Below are positions 22,382 through 33,984 of a DNA stretch of 64,000 nucleotides, piece after piece. A program made the position numbers and the translations under genes. Location of the stretch: positions 190,516,816-190,580,815 of the forward strand of contig CP136066.1 in assembly GCA_032622095.1 (NCBI GenBank), given 5' to 3'. The DNA is from Siphonodentalium dalli (taxonomy: Eukaryota; Mollusca; Scaphopoda; Gadilida; Siphonodentaliidae). Under the pieces are notes generated by a model that worked only from the letters and a program-made list of their open reading frames with translations, made no database searches and was not told where the DNA came from. Position 1 is the first letter of the stretch; each line of letters begins with the position of its first letter.

Positions 22382-22844
22382 TTAACCCTTTACCCAACCA
22401 AACGGCAAAATACGCCCAAATAAAGCTTCAACAGCCTAAAATATCTTCGGTCTGTCTCAATAACACCATACAAATATGGATATCATTGGAACCGGTTTAT
22501 TGACCACATTGTGATGGTTACATTTATGCCCTGTGCCAATGCATTCTCTTATATATGCGAGTCGACCATAGGTCGCCTCGCATATATAAGAGAATGCATT
22601 GGCCTAAAAAAAATCTTTTTTTAACACTCTTTACTATTTTTTCTTACATTCTTCAACAATTTTATAATTTTTTCTTACATTTTTTAACAATTTTTATGAT
22701 ATTTTTCTAAATTCTTTGACAATTTTATCATTTTTAATATGTTAAGCCAATGCATTCTCTTATATATATGAGGCAACCTATGGTCGACTCGCATATATAA
22801 GAGAATGCATTGGCACAGGGACGTTCTGTTGGGTAAAGGGTTAA
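22382..22844. mobile_element. piggyBac-like twin-hairpin MITE, copy 2
   Basis: Perfect TTAA at both ends and inverted ends TTAACCCTTTACCCAACC / GTTGGGTAAAGGGTTAA. Hairpin cores lie at 22535-22603 and 22746-22814, with A/T-rich repeats between them. Its left arm (CTTCAACAGCCTAAAATATC, GACCACATTGTGATGGTTAC) is shared with copies 1 and 3. Confidence 0.88.
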
Positions 22845-23166
22845 ATTTACGCCACTAAGTATGTCAAAGATCCTTATTTGTCTGGAACTATTTCTTACTT
22901 GGGCAAACAACGCATCGTGAAACGTCATCGCAGCCTGATAAAAACCGCTGTTAGTTTTACTTCACATATATTTATTTAAGTATGAGTTACGGGGTTTTGG
23001 ATCAAGTAATAAATATAATCTACAACTCGTCCCCAATTTATAGCGAAATTTACAAAACTCTTCCAGTAAAATTGGTCTTGTCTACGCCAAAGGCCTAATG
23101 CAATTGACTCATTTTGTAAATTTCGCTATAAACTTGGGACTCGTTGTATATCCTCTATATAAAATA
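22845..23166. repeat. Spacer containing a ~35-bp-arm inverted repeat (23023-23145)
   Basis: CAACTCGTCCCCAATTTATA continues to GCGAAATTTACAAAA and is inverted as TTTTGTAAATTTCGC... to GACTCGTTG, with about 50 bp between. Nothing else was recognised. Confidence 0.7.
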
Positions 23167-23655
23167 AGTTTTATATAATCAGTCTGAGTGCTGCATATAG
23201 AGTTATATAATCAAGCTGAGTGCGGCATATAGTGATATATAATCAGTCCAAGTGCGGCATATAGAGTTATATAATCAATCTGAGTGCGGCATATAGTGAT
23301 ATATAATCAGTCTGAGTGCGGCATATAGAGTTATATAATCAGTCTGAGTGCGGCATATAGTGATATATAATCAGTCTGAGTGCGGCATATTGTGATATAT
23401 AATCAGTCTGAGTGCGGCATATAGTGATATATAATCAGTCTGAGTGCGGCATATAGTGATATATAATCAGTCTGAGTGCGGCATATATAGTTATATAATC
23501 AAGCTGAGTGCGGTATGTAGTGATATATAATCAGTCTGAGTGCGGCATATAGAGTTATATAATCAACCTGAGTGCGGCATATAGTGATATATAATCAGTC
23601 TGAGTGCGGCATATAGTGATATATAATCAGTCTGAGTGCGGCATATATAGTTATA
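23167..23655 (+). repeat. 32-bp satellite, block 1 (about 15 copies)
   Basis: Monomer TAATCAGTCTGAGTGCGGCA plus TATAGTGATATA or TATAGAGTTATA, 32 bp. The two variants are intermixed. The block is cut after GCGGCATATATAGTTATA by the first Helitron array. Confidence 0.95.
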
Positions 23656-24390
23656 CTAGAAGGTGACCCGACTTCGTCCGAGATTTGACCTTGAATTGAC
23701 CATTTTGAAGGTCAAGGTCAGGTGGGGTAACCATTTGACCAGTCCAAAACATTGCCCGGACAAAAGTACCCGACAATAGTACCCGTCGAAATCCATCCGG
23801 GTTTACCCGATTTGACCTCGAATTGATCATTTTGAAGGTCAATGTCAGGTCGGGGTCACGACTCGACCCGTCCAATACACTCAGTGGACAAAAGTAACCA
23901 TACGTATCAAATTTCGTTGAAATCCCATCAAAATTCGCTATTTGACCTTGAATTGACCCGATTTCAAGGTCACGTCGCACGGGCAAATTAATAGACCTAT
24001 GCCACTTCCCGGCCGAAAATTACCCCACATACCAAGTTTCATCGAAATCCCGTGATATTCGGGCGTTTTACCTTGAAATGACCCGATTTCAAGGTCAAGG
24101 TCACGTCGCGCGGGCAAATGAATAGGTTTATGCCACTGCCCGACCAAAGGTACCCCCACATACCAAGTTTCATCGAAATCCCGTGATATTCGGGCGTTTG
24201 ACCTTGAAATGACCGATTTCAAGGACAAAGTCACGTCGCAGGGGCAAATTAATAGGCCTATGTCACTTCCCGGCCGACAATACCCCCACATACCAAGTTT
24301 CATCGAAATCGGGTCGGCCGTTTTCGAGTCCATCGCGAACAGACACACACACACACACAGACAGACAGATCTTCCAAAATATATAATAGA
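23656..24390 (-). mobile_element. Helitron-like element, family A, copy 1
   Basis: On the minus strand it starts TCTATTATATATTTTGGAAG and ends with hairpin-forming GCCCGGACGAAGTCGGGT-type sequence (slightly diverged here), then CACCTTCTAG, followed by T. The interior has three ~131-bp monomers (CACATACCAAG every ~130 bp) with inverted TGACCTTGA / TCAAGGTCA motifs and a CA/GA-rich tract near the 5' end. No protein is encoded. Confidence 0.78.
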
Positions 24391-25128
24391 CTAGAAGGTG
24401 ACCCGACTTCGTCCGGGCTTTGACCTTGAATTGGCCATTTTGAAGGTCAAGGTCAAGTGGGGTTCACGATTTGACCAGTCCAAAAACACTGCCGGGACAA
24501 AAGTACCAGACAAACGTGCCCGTCGAAATCCATCCGGTTTTACCCGATTTGACCTTGAATTGATAATTTTGAAGGTCTGGTCGGGGTCACGATTGGACCC
24601 GTCCAAAACAATCAGTGGACAAAAGTAACCCCACGTATAAAATTTCGTCGAAATCCCATCAAAATTGGCGATTTGACCTTGAAGTTACCCGATTTCAAGG
24701 TCACGTCGCACGGGCAAATGAATATGCTTATGAGACTTGCCATAAGAAAGTACCCCCACATACCAAGTTTATTCGAAATCCCGTGATATTCGGGCGTTTG
24801 ACCTTGAAATGAACCGATTTCAAGGTCAAGGTCACGTCGCACGGGCAATTTAATAGGTTTATGCCACTCCCCGGCCGAAGGTACCCCCACATACCAAGTT
24901 TCATCGAAATCCCGTGATATACGGGCGTTTGACCTTGATATGACCCGATTTCAAGGTCAAGGTCACGTCGCACGGGCAAATTAATAGGCCTATGTCACTC
25001 CCCGGCCGAAAATACCCACACATACCAAGTTTCATCGAAATCGGCTCGGCCGTTTTCGAGTCCATCGATTACAGACACACACACAGACAGACACACACAC
25101 AGACAGATCTTCCAAAATATATAATAGA
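24391..25128 (-). mobile_element. Helitron-like family A, copy 2
   Basis: Directly abuts copies 1 and 3, with CTAG of one copy next to TC of its neighbour. 738 bp, three 131-bp monomers. Confidence 0.78.
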
Positions 25129-25999
25129 CTAGAAGGTGACCCGACTTCGTCCGGGCTTTGACCTTGAATTGTCTATTTTGAAGGCCAAGGTCAAGTGGGG
25201 TCACGATTTGACCCGTCCAAAACACTGCCCGAACAAAAGTACTCGACAAAAGTACCCGTCGAAATCCATCCGGTTTTACCCGATTTGACCTTGAATTGAT
25301 CATTTTGAAGGTCAAGGTCAGATCGGGGTCACGATTTGACCTGTCCAAAACACCCAGTGGACAAAAGTAACCCTATGTATAAAATATCGTCGAAATACTT
25401 TCAAAATTGGCGATTTGACCTTGAATTGACCCGATTTCAAGGTGAATGTCACGTCGCACGGGCAAATGAATATGCTTATGAGACTCTCCATACGAAAGTA
25501 CCCCCACATACCAAGTATCATCGAAATCCCGTGATATTCGGGCGTTTGACCTTGAAATGACCCGATTTCAAGGCCAAGGTCACGTCGCACGGGCAAATTA
25601 ATATACTTATGAGACTCCCCATACGAAAGTACCCCCACATACCAAGTTTCATCGAAATCCCGTGATATTCGGGCGTTTGACCTTGAAATTACCCTATTTC
25701 AAGGTTAAGGTCACGTCGCACGGACAAATTAATAGGTTTATGCCACTCCCCATACGAAAGTACCCCCACATACCAAGTTTCATCGAAATCCCGTGATATT
25801 CGGGCGTTTGACCTTGAAATTACCCGATTTCAAGGTCAATGTTACGTCGCACGGGCAAATTATTAGGCCCATGTCACTCCCCGGACGAAAATACCCACAC
25901 ATACCAAGTTTTATCGAAATCGGCTTGGCCGTTTTTGAGTCCATCGATTACAGACAGACACACACACAGACACACAGATCTTCCAAAATATATAATAGA
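25129..25999 (-). mobile_element. Helitron-like family A, copy 3
   Basis: 871 bp with four 131-bp monomers (CACATACCAAG near 25505, 25636, 25767 and 25898). The excess over copy 2 is about one monomer. Confidence 0.78.
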
Positions 26000-26925
26000 C
26001 TAGAAGGTGACCCGACTTCGTCCGGGCTTTGACATTGAATTGACCATTTTGAAGGTCAAACACTCCCTGGAAACAATTACCACTAAGTATCAAATTTCGT
26101 CAAAATCCGTCTGGCAGTTTACCAACACCAACACCCCAAAAATGGAGGAAATTGGCCCAGCGGATACCGGGAAATCGGCCCAGCGGATACCGAGATACCC
26201 TATGTATCAAATTTCGTCCGTAAAAATCAGCCAGTTTTACCCGATTTGATATCCACTAAAGTATATAAACGCGCCTCATATACACACGCTCGTTAATTAT
26301 CAAGCTTCAACGTAAAGATAAATTAGCATTGTGTAGTAAATTTTAACTAATTATTTTCTCGCCGTCAAAGTTGAACAATGTCGATGTTGTTGGCATTGAC
26401 GGTTTGGGGCCACCGGTAGATTCCAACAGCGAAATAGCATTTCAGCTAAATGGATTCTTGGATGAGATTCCAGACCCGCGGGGTAAATGTAAACAACTTG
26501 AGCCTATGCGTGGTGTAAATATACAAAAAATAAATCTATCGACAACAGACCTAAGAATATCAGCTGTAACAAAATTTATATATCAGAAATTTGTAAATGA
26601 TTTATTTTGGGATAGATACACGATTCTTAATAGCCTGCAAATTGACAATATATATTGTAAATGTTATAATTTTGGGGAAAATACACGATGCGTAATTATC
26701 TGCAAATTGCTTACGTTCGTCAACGTATGGATATAGAGTTATCCTCCCTGCATAGCAGTGCTAAATTCTGGCGTGTTAGCACTGCGGATCCCGAGATATG
26801 AGGTTTGAAGGTCAAGATGACGCCGCACGGACAAATGGACGGTCCCATGTTCGTTCCCGGGTCGAATTACGTGTCGGTACCAAGTTTGGTCGAAATCGGT
26901 CCAGCCGTGTTCGAGTCCATCGCGA

Positions 26926-26956
<31 letters not shown>

Positions 26957-26977
26957 TCTTCCAAAATATATGATAGA
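26000..26977 (-). mobile_element. Helitron-like family A, copy 4, with non-repeat cargo
   Basis: Family A ends are intact (CTAGAAGGTGACCCGACTTC at left; a CA run and CCAAAATATATGATAGA at right), but the monomers are replaced by other sequence at about 26060-26790. This includes two GGCCCAGCGGATACCG motifs shared with copy 6 and an open frame at 26371-26736. The copy is followed by TAATCAAGCTGAG, which resumes the satellite. Confidence 0.72.
26371..26736 (+). CDS. Open frame or possible captured exon inside Helitron A copy 4
   Basis: A 121-codon frame lies antisense to the Helitron. The first ~37 codons (VGIDGLGPPVDSNSEIAFQ, then GFLDEIPDPRGK) have protein-like composition and sit between an AG (GCCGTCAAAG) and a GTAAAT donor-like site near 26481. 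The rest is AT-rich and looks non-coding. The F L x x I P D P R G K stretch recalls the N-terminal PDPR motif of some IS4-type transposases, but this rests on a few residues only. It could be a gene fragment captured by the element or chance. Confidence 0.25.
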   Translation: MNNVDVVGIDGLGPPVDSNSEIAFQLNGFLDEIPDPRGKCKQLEPMRGVNIQKINLSTTDLRISAVTKFIYQKFVNDLFWDRYTILNSLQIDNIYCKCYNFGENTRCVIICKLLTFVNVWI

Positions 26978-27127
26978 TAATCAAGCTGAGTGCGGTATGT
27001 AGTGATATATAATCAGTCTGAGTGCGGCATATAGAGTTATATAATCAAGCTGAGTGCGGCATATAGTGATATATAATCAGTCTGAGTGCGGCATATAGAG
27101 TTATATAATCAAGCTGAGTGCGGCATA
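26978..27127 (+). repeat. 32-bp satellite, block 2 (about 5 copies)
   Basis: Same monomer as block 1. It starts at TAATCAAGCTGAG and ends at GCGGCATA, exactly where the next Helitron begins. Confidence 0.93.
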
Positions 27128-27846
27128 TCTATTATATATTTTGAAAGATATGTGTGTGTATCTGTCTGTGTGTGTGTGTGTAATCGATGGACTCGAAAAT
27201 GGCCCAGCTGATTTCGATGAAACTTGGTATGTGGGGGTATTTTCGGGTCAGGAGTAACATAGGCCTATTGATTTTCAGATCCGATGTCAACTTTTCACGT
27301 GCCGAGGTCAAATCTGTTTTTACGCCGTTTTGCGCTAATATATTTCAGTTCGGTGCTCACAAATCGATTCGATATAGCGCGAATAATAAATTGCCAGTCA
27401 TATAATTTGCACGGTTAGAATCTGTGGCGCTTCATCTTTCCAATGATGTATCAAACGCCTGTGTACGTTTAAATTTTCTACCTTAATTATCGGGAAGAAC
27501 GCAGGACCATGTTTCGCTCATCGAAAATCATTGCGTAAATATATTACGCCATCAACATATCGTAACGTGATCGCGTTAACTCTTAACCGGCAGATGTCGC
27601 GTTAACTCATCACCGGCCGAGGTATCCGCAAATGACATTGGGCTATATATCTCGGAAAAGGGTGGAGCTATCGACTTGAAATTTGGTATGTGAATGTATC
27701 TTGCCCCGTATACGAATTTTATCGGGTCGCCGAGCCCGTGCGAAGCCAGCTTCGCGCATGCGCAGACCAGATCTCGGTAACGGGTGGAGCAATCGACTTG
27801 AAATTTGGTTTTTGAATAGCCCGGACGAAGTCGGGTCACCTTCTAG
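27128..27846 (+). mobile_element. Helitron-like family A, copy 5 (plus orientation)
   Basis: Begins TCTATTATATATTTTGAAAG and ends AGCCCGGACGAAGTCGGGTC followed by ACCTTCTAG. The interior differs from copies 1-4 but is shared with copy 6 (GATGAAACTTGGTATGTGGG, CAACTTTTCACGTGCCGAGG). Confidence 0.76.
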
Positions 27847-28603
27847 TCTATTATATATTTTGGAAGATCTGTTTGTTAGTTTGTGTGTAATCGATGAACT
27901 CGAAAACGGCCGACCCGATTTTGATGAAACTTGGTATGTGGGGGTATTTTCGGCCGGGGGTGACATAGGCCTATTGATTTTCAGATCCGAGGTCAACTTT
28001 TCACGTGCCGAGGTCAAATCTGTTTTTACGCTGTGTTACGGGACTTTCATTTGAGTTCGGTGCTTACAAATCGATTCGAAACAGCGCGAATAATAAAATG
28101 CCAGTCATAATAATGACACTGTGGGAATCTTTCGTGTTTCATCTTTCCAACGATATATAATGCGTATGTATCCGTTTTAGTTATCTGCCTCAATTATCAA
28201 GAAGAAGTGGTACTATCTTCCATCAGGATAAAAACAATGCGTAACTTCTATGACGTCGTTAGAGGTCATAACGTTAGATCACGTTAACGCTTAACCGGCC
28301 GATGCATTTGACTGTTTCAGACGTCTTGGCGATATCTCGGGCACCGATGGTAATTTATCTTTACGTTGAAACTTGAGGCGCGTTTATATACTTGAGTGGA
28401 AATCAAATCGGGTTAAACTGCCGGATTTTTATGGACGAAATTTGATGCATAGGGTATCTCGGTATCCGCTGGGCCGATTTCCCGGTATCCGCTGGGCCGA
28501 TTTCCACCATTTTTGGGGTGTTGGTGTTTGACCCCACCTGACCTTGACCTTCAAAATGGTCAATTCAAGGTCAAAGCCCGGACGAAGTCGGGTCACCTTC
28601 TAG
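27847..28603 (+). mobile_element. Helitron-like family A, copy 6 (plus orientation)
   Basis: Abuts copy 5 head to tail (CTAG|TCTATT), ends CACCTTCTAG, and is followed by TAGTGATATATAATCAG, resuming the satellite. Two TCCGCTGGGCCGATTT motifs are the inverse of those in copy 4. Confidence 0.78.
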
Positions 28604-28645
28604 TAGTGATATATAATCAGTATGAGTGCGGCATATATAGTTATA
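28604..28645 (+). repeat. 32-bp satellite, block 3 (about 1.3 copies)
   Basis: Continues block 2 in phase and ends GCGGCATATATAGTTATA, the same flank as at the left side of the first Helitron array. Confidence 0.88.
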
Positions 28646-31600
28646 CTAGCAGGGTTACCCGGCGTTGCCCAGGTTAATGCGATGTGAAACCCTCTGTATG
28701 CTGTGGATATTTGTTGGGAATAGAGAATGCTCTTACTTAAATTGTTATACGTTTTCTCATAAATTGTATATTCAAATATCATCACAAAACATGATTATTA
28801 CAGTCATTGAGTATAAGTAGTGGCTCATCTTGTCAATTGTCATTCTGTTTATCGCGATTAATCCGTTCCACCAATAATGAGGTATTTATTTATTTACAAC
28901 TGCGTATACATTAGACGTTATAATGTGACACATGAACATCATAAACACATTAGTTCGATAAAAAATGATAATTGGGTTTTACATATTGAGATGTATCAAC
29001 CAATCTATTGGGTTGGATTAAGTTTTTGAGGACACCTGGCTATCATATATCCATGAAGATACAGATGTTGCTAAGAAATATCCAGGTGCTCCTCTGTTTA
29101 TGGTGCTATATATTGGCTAAATATTCTTAGATTAAATGAAATGTTGCTGCGCAAGCATATCAGCTACATGTGCCAGACACAGAGCAAGATTTTGAGTTGT
29201 TTATGTCAGTCGATGAGTCTGTTCTAAAACCACTGTCAGATGTCAGTATTGGGAGGATCCTGAAAAATCTTGTGCTACTAACTGCATTTTCTTGTATACC
29301 AGAATAAAAAGTATATTTGACTGCACACTGTGACCACTATTTTTTAAAAGGCCTTCCATATCTCTTGACAAATTGTAACTTTTTTGTGGAAACTGTACTG
29401 AATGGAACAGACTCAATTTTGTTATAATATATATGCAATCCTCTGACGGTTAGAGGTCTCTCAGTTTGCACGAATATATGTATCTCTTCAATAGAATGAT
29501 AAATATACGTTTAATGCTTCTTCTATGTATCTAGTTTTGCTAGCCCTGATTGCCATCCCAATATAAATATGACAGTTAAGAAGATATAATTGTTCAAGTG
29601 ACTTAAGTGGGTAACCATATGTCGGGATTGTGAAATGCGAACGCCCTAAACTACTTAACATGATATGGAGATGGCCTGGGTGACTGTATATAACTTATAT
29701 GTGGATATCGGCGAATGGCAATCATACCAATGATAGTGCATATCCGCTCGCCATCCGTGACGTAAACGACTCCAAGTGTGATTTAATTCATGGTATATCA
29801 CTAGAGAAAAACGTGTATGAATTTGGTGGAAATTGGTGCCAAATATATTTGTATCAGCTTTTGCCTCTTTTGACATATTTAAACCACGCACATTAGACTC
29901 GTGGATGCATGATATACTGGCGATGACTATATATATGTTTGGTGGTAATCAGCAACTAAACAAATTCTGAGAATAGTCATGACCTCACATCTCTCACCCA
30001 AACGACAGCAATTTGGCGTCTTTAAATCACACGATGATATTCCTCGTATCATAGAGAAGAATAATATATCAATTTGGTGGAAATCTGGGCTAAACATAGT
30101 TTATTAGATCAATTGTTGATGCAACGTTGACTCGAACAACGCCATATTGCGAAGGTGATTATGTATTCGTTTGGTGGAAATCGGCGACAAAACTATTTCA
30201 CCATATTTGTTTTAATTTTGCCGACCTCCCCCTTTTCTTCCCCTGACAACAACAGCGTAATTTTAGAACATTTTAACCCGCACCATTATCTTCCTTGTAA
30301 AAAGTTACCCCTCTTAGAACGCCTTGGTGCCATCTCGATTGTACCGCGTGAAGTTATATATAGAATGCACACAGACAGAAAGACAGTCAGACAGACAGAC
30401 AGCACGATCTGATTTCTTGTATTATTTGAGAAGAACGTGTCTGAATTTGATGGTAATTGGTACTAAAACTATTTTGTATCAGTTTTGGTGACCCTCCCGT
30501 CCCTATTTCGGACTCAAGCTGCACACACTAAGACTCATTAGAGATTAGAGATGCATATATATGAAATTGGTGAAAATTGGCGAGTATACAAATTCAAGAT
30601 CCCCATATCTCTCACACATAGGGCACCAATTTGGTGTATCTAAACCACACGATAAAATTCCTCGTATCACGGAGAAGAATATGTATCAATGTGGTGGAAA
30701 TCGGCACTAAACGTATATATATAACTGTTTGTGTCCCTCTCATCTCTATACACCACTGACTCGAATGGCCCCACTTGTGACATTCTTAAACCACACGATT
30801 ATACTCCTGATATCATGGAGATGATTGTTTATAAGTTTGGTGATAATCGGCGAGTATACAATTTTTTTTATCAAATTTGGTGCCAATCCCTCCCCTCCCA
30901 ATCTCTCACCCAAACAGAACCACTGTGGCGTCTTTAAATCACACGATTAGATTCCTCGTATCATGGATAAGAACGTGTATCAATTTGGTGTAAATTGGCG
31001 CTAACAAAAATTGTGCATCAATGTTGGTGCCCCCTGTCCCTTTCAATGCAACCCTGACTCGAATGAGGCCACATTTGTCAGATATAAGCCACACCATTAG
31101 ACTCCTCATACCATGGGGATGATTTTGTATAAGTGTGGTGGCAATAGGCGACTAAACCAATTATTATCAAATTTAGTGCCCACCCCTCCCAATCTCTCAT
31201 CCAAAAGACAACAATTTGGCGTTGTTAAATCGCACAATTAGATTCCTTGTATCATGAAGAAGATTATATATCAATTTGGTGGAAATCGGCGCTAAAATTA
31301 GTTTTATCAATTTTGGTGCCCCTCTCCCCTTCCGTGCATCCCTGACTCGAACGACGCCACTTTTGACATATTTAAACCACACCGTTGGATTCTTCATATC
31401 ATGGGGATGATTATATATAAGTTTGGTGGCAATCGGCGACAGATAAAAAATCTGCCCCTTCCGGGCACCCCTGACGCGAACGGCGCGACTTGTGCCACAT
31501 TTAAACCACACCATCAGATTCCTCATATTATGGGGATGATTATATATAAGTTTGGTGGCAATCGGCGACAAATTTGTTTCTGCCCCTCCCCCCTTTTCTG

Positions 31601-31767
31601 CCCCTGACAACAACGGCGTCACACTTCGGGAAAATTCTAACCCCGACCATTATCTTTCTCGTAAAAAGCTACTCCTAGTAGACCCCTTTGGCATCATCTA
31701 GATTGTCCCCTGTGAATTTCTATAGAACACAGACAGACAGACAGACATTCGCAAATATAGATATAGA
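28646..31767 (-). mobile_element. Helitron-like family B, copy 2
   Basis: Left edge CTAGCAGGGTTACCCGGCGT and right edge GCAAATATAGATATAGA match copy 1, with A and T flanks. About 3.1 kb, diverged from copy 1 by many substitutions and small indels but with the same order of blocks, including the ~150-bp monomers at 29.6-31.65 kb and an ACAGACAGACAG tract near the right end. No coding capacity. Confidence 0.72.
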
Positions 31768-32170
31768 TATATATATATATTTGTACTTTATAGAATCGAA
31801 AACGGCTGCACCGATCGAGACCAAACTTCCAATCTAAGGGTAAAAACCAAAGGGAATGGTCGTCGCGGCGTTTTGGATAAGCTCCGAGCACCCGTTCTCC
31901 ACTCTCAGTCACAAAAAACGGCACTGTGGGGTTAATCGCGTTGATAGTTAAAGATTTTTTAAATACGACCCAGAATATTTCCACCCCAAAATATTTCGCC
32001 CATACGGTCACACACGAAGTTGGTAGGCTCTGAATAGTACATTGCATAGGTGATGTTTTGCGCGTGCGCAAATTTGCCGGAAACCTCACAGCCGTCGGTG
32101 ATTTAAGTTTTGGCCTTCGCATCGTTGCCATTGGATGGCCAATAGCGTCATCGCGCAATCTAGCGACGCA
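31768..32170. repeat. Unclassified repeat fragment abutting Helitron B
   Basis: An AT run followed by TTTATAGAATCGAAAACGGC and TGCACCGATCGAGACCAAAC resembles the GAAATCGG...GCCGTTTTCGAGT segment found near the 5' ends of family A, in reverse order. It is probably the remnant of another Helitron-type repeat, but the far end was not identified. Confidence 0.35.
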
Positions 32171-33787
32171 AATCTGAACATTTGTCAGTGTTCGATAAAT
32201 GGAATATATTTAACAATAATTGAAAACCTGTGATTTAACTTTTGGTTGTTTACGTGCTAAAAAGAAATAAGCGCGCCTTGCGGATCAAAGTCCGACGTCA
32301 ATATCACACGACCACCGAAGCGACCCCAACAAGGAAGCTAAAATGGCCGCTGTATTTAGACGTCGCACTTAGGACACTATACCCACATTGGCCCAATTGC
32401 GACGATGTTATTGAGTAATACCTGAATGATATATACCATACTGATTATACCCACATCCCAAGTCCATAATGTTATATATCCACCACTCAGTACACCAATG
32501 CTACATCGGCAATATGCAGTTCAGTACTATAATGTTTAAATTACGCACACATAACACGATTTGTAGGCTCAGTGCTCATGTCGTGTTGTTGTGAAAGTGA
32601 TCTATGTCCTGCACGTGGTCTCGTGACGAGTACAACATACAGTAATACGACATGTTATCTCCAACGATGAACAAAGCATTCCTAACACAATTCACTTCTG
32701 AGATCAGTGTTAATGTGTATTATGTCCAAAAGCTGCATTCTTTATCGTGTTGGGCTAAAATTTACCCAAATTGGGTAACATTTGTACCCAACACAATGGT
32801 GCATATAGCACCACGCGAACATTTAGTAACTTTTTACTTTATGCTGGGTGGAACGTAAGTAGTATACAAAGGGGATTTGTAATTCACTTATAGTTTTAAC
32901 CTGTAGTAACCTTCACCTACACCCAAAAACAATAACAATTCCAGTGGTCTTCCAGAAACCGTGTGGCTATAACTCCCACCTTATAATGCATGCTATCAGC
33001 ACAGTACATGGTAATGTCACATGCATTCCAAACATTATTGGGAAATGTAGTTATTGAACAACTGGATGCCTTTGTTCATAAACGTTAATGTTTAAATGTT
33101 CAAATTAAGATAAGTGATTATGTGGCTGTTATTTTACAATTCAACGAACATATGAAGAAAACGAACATGACAAACCAAATATGGTGCAACCAGACCCGGA
33201 AAATCTGGACAAACGACCCAATGATTATATTACCCCTGACCAAGTGATCCTGCTAACATGCAACGATGCGGGTATGGCAAACTGATGTCGTTACGAAAAA
33301 GTAACGTTATGTTTCTAAAGTTGTCATTTTCGCGGTGTTTGGCTAATCCGAGCGAGTTGAACAAAAAAAAAAGTGTGTGTATGAAACATTAAAGAAAATA
33401 TATATTTTTGAAAAATATAATAATAACTGCGCTGATGTTTCTAAAACGACGCGAATAACCATCTTGATTATAGTCGATGTTCAACTAATACAACAGGTAT
33501 TAAAATATTTCGCAATTTTGAATGTTTGATACGCATAATGGCTTTTTCTGTATATTTTCAGATTATCGAAACACCGCGAATAAGACAAATAAAAAAAAGC
33601 AAATAACGTTAATTTTTGTTAACAGCATCATAGCAATTCGCAGGAGCACTTGACCAGGGGTGTATATGTTTGAGTCGGGTTGTCCGTGGATCTGGTGGTA
33701 CCGGTTACTTAAACGAACGACAGCGTTTGTGATGTCAATGGTTATCTCATTGGGACAAACCATTGTATAATTGTGAATATTCCTCAC
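32171..33787. other. No gene seen
   Basis: No domain-bearing frame or repeat end recognised. The minus-strand frame adjoining 33788 appears to be read-through past a splice donor. Confidence 0.4.
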
Positions 33788-33971
33788 CTGCTTTCAACTT
33801 CACATCTCCTGGATCGTCGCCACGGTTTCCCTCTGACATGAAACACGACGTCTTAGCTCGGTCGTATCGGATTAGTTGACACCATGCTGTGCGACAACAC
33901 ATCACACCACACTGCGTTTCGCTCCAGCACGGGGTGACCGTGCGGTTCCTCGTAGCAACGGGAGTGACCAC
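33788..33971 (-). CDS. Possible cysteine-rich internal exon (PAN/Apple-like?)
   Basis: On the minus strand a 184-bp frame lies between an AG (ATTCTAAG|G at 33972-33973) and a consensus donor (AAAGCAG|GTGAGG at 33783-33787). The product contains TPCWSETQCGVMCCRTAWCQ followed by a basic, polar stretch and another CF. That cysteine spacing with ..Y/F...C recalls PAN/Apple-like extracellular modules, but this is an impression from one exon. No companion exons were found. The acceptor has no clear pyrimidine tract because a MITE starts 14 bp upstream, so the exon may be dead or a chance open frame. Confidence 0.32.
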
Positions 33972-33984
33972 CTTAGAATATGTC

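Noticed and set aside
23938-24354. 138-codon minus-strand frame in Helitron A copy 1
   Set aside because: The repeated LGMWGYF..GS phrases are the 131-bp non-coding monomer translated. The same frames recur, broken, in every copy.
31197-31622. 141-codon minus-strand frame with repeated SPIATKLIYNHPHNM
   Set aside because: It is translation of the ~150-bp Helitron B monomers, and the same phrase is interrupted in other monomers.
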